In this document: piece by piece, positions 1 to 6,226 of the stretch
Layout: every line of letters starts with the position of its first letter
Numbering within the stretch: position 1 is the first letter of the stretch
Notes under the pieces: model-generated
The model's input: only the letters and a program-made list of their open reading frames with translations
The model's database searches: none
Told to the model about the DNA's origin: nothing
Program-made: the position numbers and the translations under genes
Assembly (NCBI GenBank): GCA_021640185.1
Contig: JAJXDX010000088.1
Location: forward strand, 1 to 7,577
Source: Oscillospiraceae bacterium
GTDB taxonomy: Bacteria; Bacillota; Clostridia; Oscillospirales; Acutalibacteraceae
Length of the DNA stretch: 7,577 nt
Direction of reading: 5' to 3'

Positions 1-51
1 TATGGCGATAGGGCGTATGCCGACGTGACTTACTTTGCCATAAGGGAATAG
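1..51 (+). CDS. Possible C-terminal end of a gene that begins before the window
   Basis: Frame 1 is open from the first base and ends at TAG (49-51). It would encode the last 16 residues of a protein, ending in TYFAIRE. The residue mix (aromatic, acidic, aliphatic) looks like a normal beta-strand end, and AT-rich non-coding-looking sequence follows directly. Sixteen codons are too few to identify a family, and an open frame this short can arise by chance. No function is proposed. Confidence 0.25.
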   Translation, partial: YGDRAYADVTYFAIRE

Positions 52-202
52 TCGATACAGTAAAAATACTAGATAATACAAATAAAGCGATATTTGCGAC
101 CGGCATTTGAAGCCGGTCTTCGTGGATGGACCAAAGAACAGGTCGATCCTGTCGATGTTGGATCGGCTGCCGATTACTTGATCTTCAGATGAAAGCGGGT
201 GC
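52..202. other. AT-rich gap with no convincing gene; possible promoter or gene relic
   Basis: Positions 52-96 are strongly AT-rich and could hold a promoter. The best -10-like element is GATAAT at 72-77, but no -35 box sits at a normal distance. From 73 to 192 one frame stays open and ends with the peptide GSAADYLIFR before TGA (190-192). An ATG at 189 overlaps that stop but reads only 23 codons. Neither frame has a ribosome binding site. The protein-like tail suggests either a decayed gene or the frameshifted front of the next ORF, but chance cannot be excluded. Confidence 0.35.
98..118. repeat. Perfect 7-bp inverted repeat (hairpin)
   Basis: GACCGGC (98-104) pairs perfectly with GCCGGTC (112-118) across a 7-base loop. 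Only two T residues follow on the plus strand, so it is a poor intrinsic terminator in that direction. On the minus strand AT-rich sequence follows, but without a clean T run. It lies between the gene end at 51 and the ORF at 203, and could be a weak terminator, an operator or chance. Confidence 0.4.
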
Positions 203-619
203 TTGGTCGTGGCTAAAGATCATAACCAAATGGGCTCTCTGCTCAGGCAATATAAAGTGAATTACCTTTCCGGGCTTCCGGATCTTTTAAAAACCAGGCG
301 GCACATCACGATGCAGCTATGTACTTCCGGCTTTGTTTTTTCCGGAAGAGCATTTCCGCTTATCCAGATCCCGTATCCTTCGGTCGTGAAATTTGACTTG
401 ACCGTTGGCTATGGCTCAAAGTGGGATTACAGACCGTCTGACATGAGTATGGCGAAAGTTATCGACATGGCCTATCTCAATGACGAGCATCAGATCGTTA
501 CTTTGAAGTTTGAACTGTCCGCTACATTAAATGTTTTCAGGGATCATCAAACACGATCTGAGCTTATTCTTTTTCTAAAAAGCGCCGGTATTTATGATCG
601 ATTTGATCTCAGCCGGTGA
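203..619 (+). CDS. Small hypothetical protein, probably PH-like (bPH/GRAM-type) domain
   Basis: The frame encodes up to 138 residues. I do not recognise the exact family. The opening YKVNYLSGLPDL (residues 18-29) resembles the Y-x-x-x-Y-x-G-x-P-x-L lead-in common in small bacterial PH-like proteins. It is followed by alternating hydrophobic strands, an IPYPSVVKFDL strand typical of the 'promoter-like IP-x-x-x-I' step in such domains, then a VTLKFEL strand and a final amphipathic helix (residues about 117-131). There is no signal peptide and no clear membrane span, so it is probably cytoplasmic. The start is uncertain: TTG at 203 is the longest choice, GTG at 209 and ATG at 230 are alternatives, and none has a good ribosome binding site. 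The frame upstream is closed by TGA at 179-181. It is more AT-rich than the rest of the window and converges on dapB, with the dapB terminator just beyond its stop. It could be a truncated or acquired gene. Confidence 0.5.
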   Translation: MVVAKDHNQMGSLLRQYKVNYLSGLPDLLKTRRHITMQLCTSGFVFSGRAFPLIQIPYPSVVKFDLTVGYGSKWDYRPSDMSMAKVIDMAYLNDEHQIVTLKFELSATLNVFRDHQTRSELILFLKSAGIYDRFDLSR

Positions 620-643
620 GCGGCAAGTAAGGCTGCTTTGCGC

Positions 644-677
644 AAAAATGCCCGCCGTCCGAAAGGACGGCGGGCAT
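644..677 (-). terminator. Strong intrinsic terminator of the asd-dapA-dapB operon
   Basis: A perfect 13-bp GC-rich stem (648-660 with 665-677) closes on a 4-base loop (GAAA on the plus strand, TTTC in the minus-strand transcript). On the minus strand it is followed by a TTTTT run (648-644). It lies 24 bases beyond the dapB stop, so it ends the lysine operon. On the plus strand a T run comes only about 8 bases after the stem, so termination of the rightward ORF at 203-619 would be weaker but possible. Confidence 0.9.
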
Positions 678-701
678 CGTTCGCGTTTTGGCCGGCGGCG
701 G

Positions 702-1469
702 TCACAGCGCATCGACGAGATCGTTCATGTCGTACAGTCCGGCGGGCTTGCCTTGCAAAAAGCGCACGGCGGCCAGCGCACCGGCGGCAAAGATGTCGCG
801 CGATTGCGCGCGGTGGGTAAGGGTGACCACCTCGTCCCCACCGCCAAAGATCACCTGATGCTCGCCGATGATGTTCCCGGCGCGGATCGAGGCGATGCCG
901 ATCTCGTCCCTGTCGCGCTTTTGGCGGCGGTCGTGCCGGTCATAGACGTTGTGCATCGGGCGGTCCAGCCCGGCGCGCGCCGCATCCGCCAGCATGAGCG
1001 CCGTGCCGGACGGCGCGTCGAGCTTTTGATCGTGGTGCATCTCCAAGATCTCGATATCGAAGGTATCGCCGAGGACGGTAGCCGCCTTTTTGGTCAGGGC
1101 GCTGAGCACCGCGATGCCAAGGCTCATGTTCCCGCTCATGAACACCGGGATCTCGGCCGCAGCGGCGCGCACCGCCGCGCGCTGCTCCTCACTCAGACCC
1201 GTGGTGGCCAGCACGAGCGGCAGCCTGTGCCGAACGGCGAAGTCCAGCTCCTGTGCCAGCGCGGCGGGGCTAGAAAAATCCACGATCGCGTCGAGCGGCT
1301 GCGTGCAGCCGTCCGGCTCCGGATAGACCGGGTACGGCGTATCGCTCTGCGGGGCGCGGGCATCGACACCGGCGGCGACCGCGATGTCCGCCGAGGCGGC
1401 GGCCGCCGCCGTGACGGCGTGCCCCATGCGGCCCAAGCAGCCGCACAGCAGGATCTGCAGCTTTTCCAT
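702..1469 (-). CDS. dapB: 4-hydroxy-tetrahydrodipicolinate reductase (DapB)
   Basis: This cytoplasmic enzyme uses NAD(P)H to reduce 4-hydroxy-tetrahydrodipicolinate to tetrahydrodipicolinate, in the diaminopimelate/lysine pathway. The 255 residues are close to the family's usual length. The N-terminal Rossmann domain carries GCLGRMG (10-16). VDFSSP (63-68) and ATTGLS (88-93) are the usual nucleotide-domain loops. The family signature E-x-HH-x-x-K-x-DAPSGTA is intact, with His145 and His146 (general acid region), Lys149 and DAPSGTAL (151-158). RAGNIIGEH (196-204) matches the conserved R-x-G-x-x-x-GEH block. The start is set by an AAGGAGG site (1483-1477) that overlaps the dapA stop codon, with 7 bases to ATG. 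The gap to dapA is 12 bases, so the two are probably translationally coupled. It is the last gene of the operon, followed by a strong terminator. Confidence 0.98.
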   Translation of the reverse strand: MEKLQILLCGCLGRMGHAVTAAAAASADIAVAAGVDARAPQSDTPYPVYPEPDGCTQPLDAIVDFSSPAALAQELDFAVRHRLPLVLATTGLSEEQRAAVRAAAAEIPVFMSGNMSLGIAVLSALTKKAATVLGDTFDIEILEMHHDQKLDAPSGTALMLADAARAGLDRPMHNVYDRHDRRQKRDRDEIGIASIRAGNIIGEHQVIFGGGDEVVTLTHRAQSRDIFAAGALAAVRFLQGKPAGLYDMNDLVDAL

Positions 1470-1481
1470 GGAGGGTCCTCC

Positions 1482-2372
1482 TTATCCGATCAGGCCGTGG
1501 CGGCGCAGCACCTGCTCCAGCCGGGCCAGCGGCTGCTCATCCATCTGGTAGAGCGGCAGGCGGCATTGCCCGACGCCCATGCCCATCAGCTCCATCGCCG
1601 CCTTGACCGGGACGGGGTTGACATCGGTGAACAGGGCGTTAGCGAGATCAAGGTAGTCGAGCTGCAGCTTGCGGCTGCCCTCGATATCGCCGGAGAACCA
1701 CTTGGCGCACATCTCGTGCACCACCTGCGGCACGATGTTCGACAGCACGGAAACGACGCCCTTGCCGCCCAGCGACAGGATCGGCACGATCTGATCGTCG
1801 TTGCCGGAATAGATCGGGATGTCGCACAGCGCGGCCAGCTCGGCGACTGAGGAGATGTTGCCGTTGGCCTGCTTGATGCCGACGATGTTGTCTACCGTGC
1901 GGTACAGCTCCGCTACGGTGGCAGGCTTCATGTCTACGCCGGTGCGGGACGGCACGTTGTACAGGATCATCGGCAGATCGGTGGAGGCTGCGACCTTGGA
2001 GAAGTGCGCGATCAGCCCGCGCTGCGAGGTCTTGTTGTAATACGGCGTGACCAGCAGCAGGCCGTCCGCGCCCATGCGCTGCGCCACGCGGCACATATCG
2101 ATGCAGTGCGCCGTATCGTTGGAGCCGGTGCCGGCGATCACCGGGATGCGTCCGGCAGCCCGGTCGATCACGACGCGCAGCGCCTCCAGATGCTCCGGAG
2201 AGGACAGCGTGGGCGCCTCGCCCGTCGTGGCACAGGCGATGATCGCGTCCGTGCCGTTTTGGATGTGCCAGTCGGTCAGCTCGACGAGCTTGTCGCCGTT
2301 GACGCTGCCGTCCGGGCGCATCGGCGTGACGAGTGCCACGCCCGCGCCGGTGTACAGGATGCGCTTTTGCAT
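1482..2372 (-). CDS. dapA: 4-hydroxy-tetrahydrodipicolinate synthase (DapA)
   Basis: DapA condenses pyruvate with L-aspartate-4-semialdehyde to give 4-hydroxy-tetrahydrodipicolinate, the committed step to diaminopimelate and lysine. It is a cytoplasmic (beta/alpha)8-barrel, typically a homotetramer. The 296-residue length is typical. Key residues are visible: TTGE (49-52) with the pyruvate-site threonines, PYYN with Tyr112, YNVPSRTG with Tyr138 and Arg143, and the Schiff-base Lys167 in GIK. These align with E. coli Thr44, Tyr107, Tyr133, Arg138 and Lys161. The frame is open up to 2588, but the start at 2372 is preferred because GGAG (2381-2378) lies 5 bases upstream and MQKRILYTGAGVALVTP is a canonical DapA N-terminus. 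The added upstream residues overlap asd in another frame and look like shadow translation. It lies 50 bases downstream of asd, in the same operon. Confidence 0.98.
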   Translation of the reverse strand: MQKRILYTGAGVALVTPMRPDGSVNGDKLVELTDWHIQNGTDAIIACATTGEAPTLSSPEHLEALRVVIDRAAGRIPVIAGTGSNDTAHCIDMCRVAQRMGADGLLLVTPYYNKTSQRGLIAHFSKVAASTDLPMILYNVPSRTGVDMKPATVAELYRTVDNIVGIKQANGNISSVAELAALCDIPIYSGNDDQIVPILSLGGKGVVSVLSNIVPQVVHEMCAKWFSGDIEGSRKLQLDYLDLANALFTDVNPVPVKAAMELMGMGVGQCRLPLYQMDEQPLARLEQVLRRHGLIG

Positions 2373-2422
2373 AAGATCTCCGCCTTTCTTGAATTTTATC
2401 GCGTAGGGGATGGGGTCGCTTT

Positions 2423-3499
2423 TTAGTCGATATAGCCGTCGGCGCACAGCAGCTCCGCCAGCAGCACAGCGCCGCCCGCCGCGCCGCGCAGCGTGTTGTG
2501 CGACAGGCCGACGAACTTGTAGTCGTACTGCGTATCGTCCCGCAGACGCCCGAGCGAGATCTGCATCCCGCCCTCCAGATCGCGGCACAGGCGCGTCTGG
2601 GGCATATCGTTCTCCTCATAATAGCGCAGGAACTGCCGGGGCGCGGAGGGCAGCTCCAGCTGCTGCGGGCGGCCGGAGAACTTCGCCCAGCGGGACAGGA
2701 TCTCCTCACGTGCCGGCTTTTGGGCAAAGCGGACATACACCGCCGCGAAATGGCCGTTGCTGACCGGGACGCGCAGGCACTGCGCCGTGAATGCAGGGGA
2801 GGAGGCGGGCACGATGCGGTCGTCCTCGATCCGGCCCCAGATCTTCAGCGGCTCCTGCTCGGATTTTTCCTCCTCGCCGCCGATATACGGGATGATGTTG
2901 TCCACCATCTCCGGCCAGCGGGCAAACGTCTTGCCCGCGCCGGAGATCGCCTGATACGTGCACACCAGCACGTCCCGCACGCCCAGATCGTCCAGCGGAT
3001 ACAGCGCCGGGACGTAGCTTTGCAGCGAGCAGTTCGACTTGACGGCGATGAAGCCGCGCTTCGTCCCCAAACGGCGGCGCTGCGCCGGGATGATCTGCTC
3101 GTGCTGCCAGTTGAGCTCCGGGATGATCATCGGCACGTCCGGCGTGCCGCGGTGGGCGCTGTTGTTGGAGATCACCGGGCATTCGGCCTTGGCATACGCC
3201 TCCTCCAGCGCGCGGATCTCGTCCTTTTTCATGTCGACGGCGCAAAAAACGAAGTCCGCCAGCGCGGCGACCTCCTCGACGTGCGAGGCATCGTACACCG
3301 GCATGGCTTTCATGCTGTCCGGGATCGGCGTGTCCATCGCCCAGCGTCCGGCGACGGCCTCCTCGTACGGCTTGCCGGCCGATCGGGGGCTGGCCGCGAG
3401 CACGGTGACCGTGAACCACGGGTGGTTTTCCAGCAGGGTCATGAAGCGCTGCCCGACCATGCCCGTGCAGCCGACGATCCCGACGCGATACTGTTTCAT
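2423..3499 (-). CDS. asd: Aspartate-semialdehyde dehydrogenase, archaeal/fungal-like type
   Basis: Asd reduces L-aspartyl-4-phosphate with NADPH to L-aspartate-4-semialdehyde, the branch point for lysine, threonine and methionine. The 358-residue protein begins with the nucleotide-binding GCTGMVGQRF (10-19). The catalytic Cys157 sits in KSNCSL, Gln183 in TYQAISGAG, and His250 in RVPVSNGH, with substrate-binding Arg243. The blocks NHPWF, DVPMIIPELN and VDNIIPYIGGEEEK (199-212) match, from memory, the longer subgroup known mainly from archaea and fungi and also seen in some Clostridia, not the classical bacterial enzyme. The start at 3499 is chosen for its AAGGAG site and canonical N-terminus; a 25-residue upstream extension is open but lacks support. 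It is first in the operon, with a leader of about 73 bases from the predicted start site. Aspartokinase, which makes its substrate, is not in the window. Confidence 0.96.
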   Translation of the reverse strand: MKQYRVGIVGCTGMVGQRFMTLLENHPWFTVTVLAASPRSAGKPYEEAVAGRWAMDTPIPDSMKAMPVYDASHVEEVAALADFVFCAVDMKKDEIRALEEAYAKAECPVISNNSAHRGTPDVPMIIPELNWQHEQIIPAQRRRLGTKRGFIAVKSNCSLQSYVPALYPLDDLGVRDVLVCTYQAISGAGKTFARWPEMVDNIIPYIGGEEEKSEQEPLKIWGRIEDDRIVPASSPAFTAQCLRVPVSNGHFAAVYVRFAQKPAREEILSRWAKFSGRPQQLELPSAPRQFLRYYEENDMPQTRLCRDLEGGMQISLGRLRDDTQYDYKFVGLSHNTLRGAAGGAVLLAELLCADGYID

Positions 3500-3505
3500 G
3501 TCATT

Positions 3506-3511
3506 CTCCTT
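3506..3511 (-). promoter_or_regulatory. Ribosome binding site that fixes the asd start
   Basis: AAGGAG on the minus strand lies 6 bases before the ATG at 3499-3497. It supports this start over the ATG at 3574, which would coincide with the predicted transcription start and so have no leader. Confidence 0.85.
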
Positions 3512-3515
3512 TTTC

Positions 3516-3533
3516 TTTTCCGCAGGCGGAAAA
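3516..3533 (-). repeat. Inverted repeat in the asd leader next to its ribosome binding site
   Basis: TTTTCCGC and GCGGAAAA form a perfect 8-bp arm pair separated by 2 bases (in RNA about 7 bp with a 4-base loop). It ends 4 bases upstream of the AAGGAG of asd. It is AU-rich at the base and has no following U run, so it is not an attenuator by itself. It could affect mRNA stability, translation access or protein binding, or have no role. Confidence 0.5.
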
Positions 3534-3538
3534 AAGTA

Positions 3539-3567
3539 TTGAACATCCGCCGCTTTTCCGATATAAT
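3539..3567 (+). promoter_or_regulatory. Promoter for queA and the rightward operon
   Basis: TTGAAC (3539-3544) and a perfect TATAAT (3562-3567) are 17 bases apart, the optimal sigma-70/sigma-A spacing. The -35 box matches the consensus at 4 of 6 positions. The predicted start is near 3574, giving a leader of about 65 bases before the queA ATG. It faces and lies next to the asd promoter. Confidence 0.75.
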
Positions 3568-3578
3568 AGGCCATAGTT

Positions 3579-3608
3579 ATTTTACCACCGACGGGCGGGC
3601 GTTGTCAA
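3579..3608 (-). promoter_or_regulatory. Promoter for the asd-dapA-dapB operon
   Basis: On the minus strand a perfect TTGACA (3608-3603) is followed after 18 bases by TAAAAT (3584-3579), 5 of 6 to the -10 consensus. The predicted start is near 3572, about 73 bases before the asd ATG. That leader is too short for a lysine riboswitch, so any control would act at initiation or through the leader hairpin. Confidence 0.85.
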
Positions 3609-3638
3609 TACGCTGCCCGGGAAAGACAGGTCATTTCT

Positions 3639-4664
3639 ATGCTGCGGACGGATTTTTATTACGATCTTCCCGAAGAGCTGATCGCCCAAACGCCGATCGA
3701 GCCGCGCGATGCTTCGCGTCTGCTGGTGCTCGACCGGCAGACCGGCGCGTGGGCGGACAAGCATTTCGACGACATTTTGGACGAGCTGCACGAGGGGGAC
3801 TGCCTCGTGCTCAACGACAGCCGCGTGCTGCCTGCGCGCCTGCTCGGCACGCGCGCGGCCACCGGCGCGCACGTGGAGCTGCTGCTGCTGACCCCGCACG
3901 GCGGCGACGAATGGGAAACGCTGGCCGGGCCGGGGCGGCGCGCGAAGCCGGGGGATGACATCGTGTTCGGCGACGGGCTGCTGACCGCACACGTGCTGGA
4001 GGTACTGGAGGGCGGCAACCGGCTGGTGCGCTTCTCTTACGAGGGGAATTTCTACGAGGTGCTCGACCGCATCGGTCAGATGCCGCTGCCGCCGTACATC
4101 CACGAAAAGCTGCAGGACAAGGAGCGCTACCAAACGGTGTATTCCCGCGACCCCGGCAGTGCTGCCGCGCCGACGGCGGGGCTGCACTTCACGCCGGAGC
4201 TGCTGGACCGTGTGCGCGAAAAGGGCGTGGAAACGGCCTTCGTCACGCTGCACGTGGGGCTGGGGACGTTCCGCCCGGTCAAGGAGGACGAGATCACCGA
4301 CCACAAGATGCACGCGGAGCATTATTCGCTTGGCGAAGAGGCCGCCGCGATCATCGAGCGCACGCGCGCACGCGGCGGGCGCGTGATCGCCGTCGGCACG
4401 ACGAGCTGCCGCACGCTGGAGAGCGTCGGCCTGACCGACGGCCACGTCCGTCCGGCGGAGGGCTGGACGGAGATCTTTATCTATCCCGGCTACCGGTTTC
4501 GGCTGGTCGACGGGCTGATCACGAACTTCCATCTGCCGGAAAGCACGCTGATCATGCTGGTCAGCGCGCTGGCCGGGCGTGAGAACATCCTTGCTGCCTA
4601 TCGCCACGCCGTGGAGGAGAGATACCGATTTTTCTCGTTCGGCGATGCGATGTTCATCCGCTGA
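3639..4664 (+). CDS. queA: S-adenosylmethionine:tRNA ribosyltransferase-isomerase (QueA)
   Basis: QueA transfers and isomerises the ribosyl part of S-adenosylmethionine onto 7-aminomethyl-7-deazaguanine already placed at tRNA position 34, giving epoxyqueuosine in GUN anticodons. It acts in the cytoplasm. The 341 residues are the usual full length. The family blocks are all present: LPEELIAQTPIEPRDASRLL (10-29), LNDSRVLPARLLG (58-70), EGNFYEVLDRIGQMPLPPYI (135-154), SAAAPTAGLHFT (174-185), HVGLGTFRPV (205-214), GTTSCRTLES (253-262) and LITNFHLPESTLIMLVSALAG (from 293). The ATG is preceded only by a weak AGG 8 bases upstream, unlike its neighbours, but the N-terminus is canonical. It is the first gene after the rightward promoter. 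Other queuosine genes such as tgt are not in the window. Confidence 0.98.
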   Translation: MLRTDFYYDLPEELIAQTPIEPRDASRLLVLDRQTGAWADKHFDDILDELHEGDCLVLNDSRVLPARLLGTRAATGAHVELLLLTPHGGDEWETLAGPGRRAKPGDDIVFGDGLLTAHVLEVLEGGNRLVRFSYEGNFYEVLDRIGQMPLPPYIHEKLQDKERYQTVYSRDPGSAAAPTAGLHFTPELLDRVREKGVETAFVTLHVGLGTFRPVKEDEITDHKMHAEHYSLGEEAAAIIERTRARGGRVIAVGTTSCRTLESVGLTDGHVRPAEGWTEIFIYPGYRFRLVDGLITNFHLPESTLIMLVSALAGRENILAAYRHAVEERYRFFSFGDAMFIR

Positions 4665-4697
4665 CGGCGGATAAATAACGACACGGAGGATCGCTTT

Positions 4698-6209
4698 ATG
4701 CTGAAGATCTGCGACGTTCCTGCGCCGGAGCTGCCGTCCGACCGCTATGCGGTCACCGTCGACGGCGTGCCCGCTCCGGCTTATCGCGCACGCGTTTCCC
4801 GCATCCCGTTCGATCGGGTCTGGCCGGGGCATCAGCGCCCGATGGAGCAGAGCGAGCTGACCACGTTCCTCTCGTTTTCCACCGACCGGCCGGTGAAGAT
4901 GCGCGTCGTCCCGGTGCGCTCCTTTCGCGAGGCCGTCGTGCGTCCGCTGTCCAAAAACATCGTGCCGGAGCGCGACGGGGACGCGCTGTCCTTCACCGTT
5001 TGTCCGGGCGACCGGCTGTCGCTGGAATTGGACGGCCACCACGATAATTTGCAGATCTTTGCGAACCGACCGGCCGTTTGGCCGTCTGCCGATCGGCCGG
5101 GCGTGCGCTATTTCGGCCCTGGCACGCACGATGCCGGGCGGATCTGCCTGCACGACGGCGAAACGCTGGTCATCGACGACGGGGCGGTGGTGTACGGCTC
5201 CGTCGTGGCGGAGGATGTGCGCCATGTGCGGATCTGCGGCTACGGCATCCTGTGCAACAGCGTGGAAACGCGCAGCCTGCGGTTCCCCTCCGCCTGCCTG
5301 GATTACGAGCGGATGGCGCTGCCGGAAGAGCTGCAGAGCATCGAAACGCTGCCGGACGATGTGGCGCAGATGGCCGATGCGGCGTATTTTTCGCCAAAAC
5401 CGCTCGGCTGCCTGAATATCCTGCGCTGTGACGACGTGACGGTCGAGGGCATCACCTTCCGCGATTCCTCGGTTTGGACGGCCACGGTGATCGACAGCAG
5501 CCACGTGACCTTCGATAACGTCAAAACGATCGGGATGTGGCGCTATAACGCCGACGGCATCGACTTCTGCAACAGCGATCACGGCGTGGTGCGGCGCAGC
5601 TTTTTGCGCAACTTCGACGATGTGATCGTGGTCAAGGGGATCGCCGATGCCAAAAAGCCGGTCACCGAGGAGCTGCTGTTCGAGGATAACGTGGTGTGGT
5701 GCGACTGGGGCCGCGGGTTCGAGATCGGCGCGGAAACATGCGCACGGGAGATCCGGCACATCGTCTATCGCGACAGCGATATCCTGCACGGCACGTATAT
5801 GCACATGGATATCCAAAACGGCGACAGCGGCCATGTTCACGACGTGCTGTATGAGGATATCCGCATCGAGTATTCGAAATACGAGACGGAGCCGATCCTG
5901 CAGGAGGACGACGCGCACGAATACGCGCCGAAGCCGCAAACGCATATGCCGTACCTGTTTTTGGCGGAGATTCGCCACGGCTTTTGGAACATCCAGCCGG
6001 ATCCCGGCCGCACGTCCGATATCGTGCTGCGCAACATCGCCGCCGTGACCGATCCCGGCCTGCCGATGCCGCCGATCGCCGTGCTGGGGCAGGACGACGA
6101 CCACCGTGTGGAGCGTGTCCGGTTCGAGAACGTGACGGTCAACGGCGTACCGATCACGGTCAATGATGTAAAGCAGAGTAGCTTTACGGATGACATCGCG
6201 GTGCTTTGA
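4698..6209 (+). CDS. Polygalacturonase-like (GH28/GH49-type) right-handed beta-helix glycoside hydrolase
   Basis: The 503-residue protein has an N-terminal beta-rich region (about 1-125) followed by a parallel beta-helix (about 135-490). The helix is shown by repeated short strands such as VRICGYGIL, VTVEGITF, VTFDNVKTIG and VRFENVTVNG. NADGID (284-289) and FDD (306-308) align with the NTD and DD acidic motifs of GH28. The 21-residue step from Asp286 to Asp307 equals that between catalytic Asp180 and Asp201 of Aspergillus niger polygalacturonase II. Where GH28 has GHG, this protein has GRG (338-340). There is no signal peptide, so it is probably cytoplasmic and would act on imported oligosaccharides; the substrate is unknown. 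A GGAGGA site precedes the ATG, 33 bases after queA. GH49, or an unclassified clan GH-N relative, is an alternative. Fold confidence is high and exact activity confidence is low. Confidence 0.8.
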   Translation: MLKICDVPAPELPSDRYAVTVDGVPAPAYRARVSRIPFDRVWPGHQRPMEQSELTTFLSFSTDRPVKMRVVPVRSFREAVVRPLSKNIVPERDGDALSFTVCPGDRLSLELDGHHDNLQIFANRPAVWPSADRPGVRYFGPGTHDAGRICLHDGETLVIDDGAVVYGSVVAEDVRHVRICGYGILCNSVETRSLRFPSACLDYERMALPEELQSIETLPDDVAQMADAAYFSPKPLGCLNILRCDDVTVEGITFRDSSVWTATVIDSSHVTFDNVKTIGMWRYNADGIDFCNSDHGVVRRSFLRNFDDVIVVKGIADAKKPVTEELLFEDNVVWCDWGRGFEIGAETCAREIRHIVYRDSDILHGTYMHMDIQNGDSGHVHDVLYEDIRIEYSKYETEPILQEDDAHEYAPKPQTHMPYLFLAEIRHGFWNIQPDPGRTSDIVLRNIAAVTDPGLPMPPIAVLGQDDDHRVERVRFENVTVNGVPITVNDVKQSSFTDDIAVL

Positions 6210-6226
6210 GGGAGAGAAAAGGAACG

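Noticed and set aside
594..1850. Long plus-strand open frame opposite dapB and dapA
   Set aside because: It is antisense shadow of two certain genes, runs through the terminator hairpin, and its Arg/Ala/Gly-rich translation shows no family motif.
2373..2422. Internal promoter between asd and dapA
   Set aside because: A TAAAAT-like element exists on the minus strand, but there is no -35 box at a suitable distance, so readthrough from the asd promoter is the simpler reading.
2373..2588. N-terminal extension of dapA by 72 residues
   Set aside because: It would overlap asd, is Arg/Ala-rich shadow sequence, and the ATG at 2372 has a ribosome binding site and a canonical DapA start.
3500..3574. 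Lysine riboswitch (L box) before asd
   Set aside because: The leader from the predicted start is only about 73 bases; the lysine riboswitch needs roughly 170 bases and its conserved junction elements are not visible.
2498..3958. Long plus-strand open frame opposite asd and into queA
   Set aside because: It covers both promoters and the start of queA in another frame, and its translation lacks any domain signature.
3582..6104. An 840-codon open frame on the minus strand, opposite queA and the glycoside hydrolase
   Set aside because: It mirrors GC-rich codons of two well-identified plus-strand genes, has no ribosome binding site, and its translation is low-complexity in His, Arg, Ala and Val with no recognisable domain.
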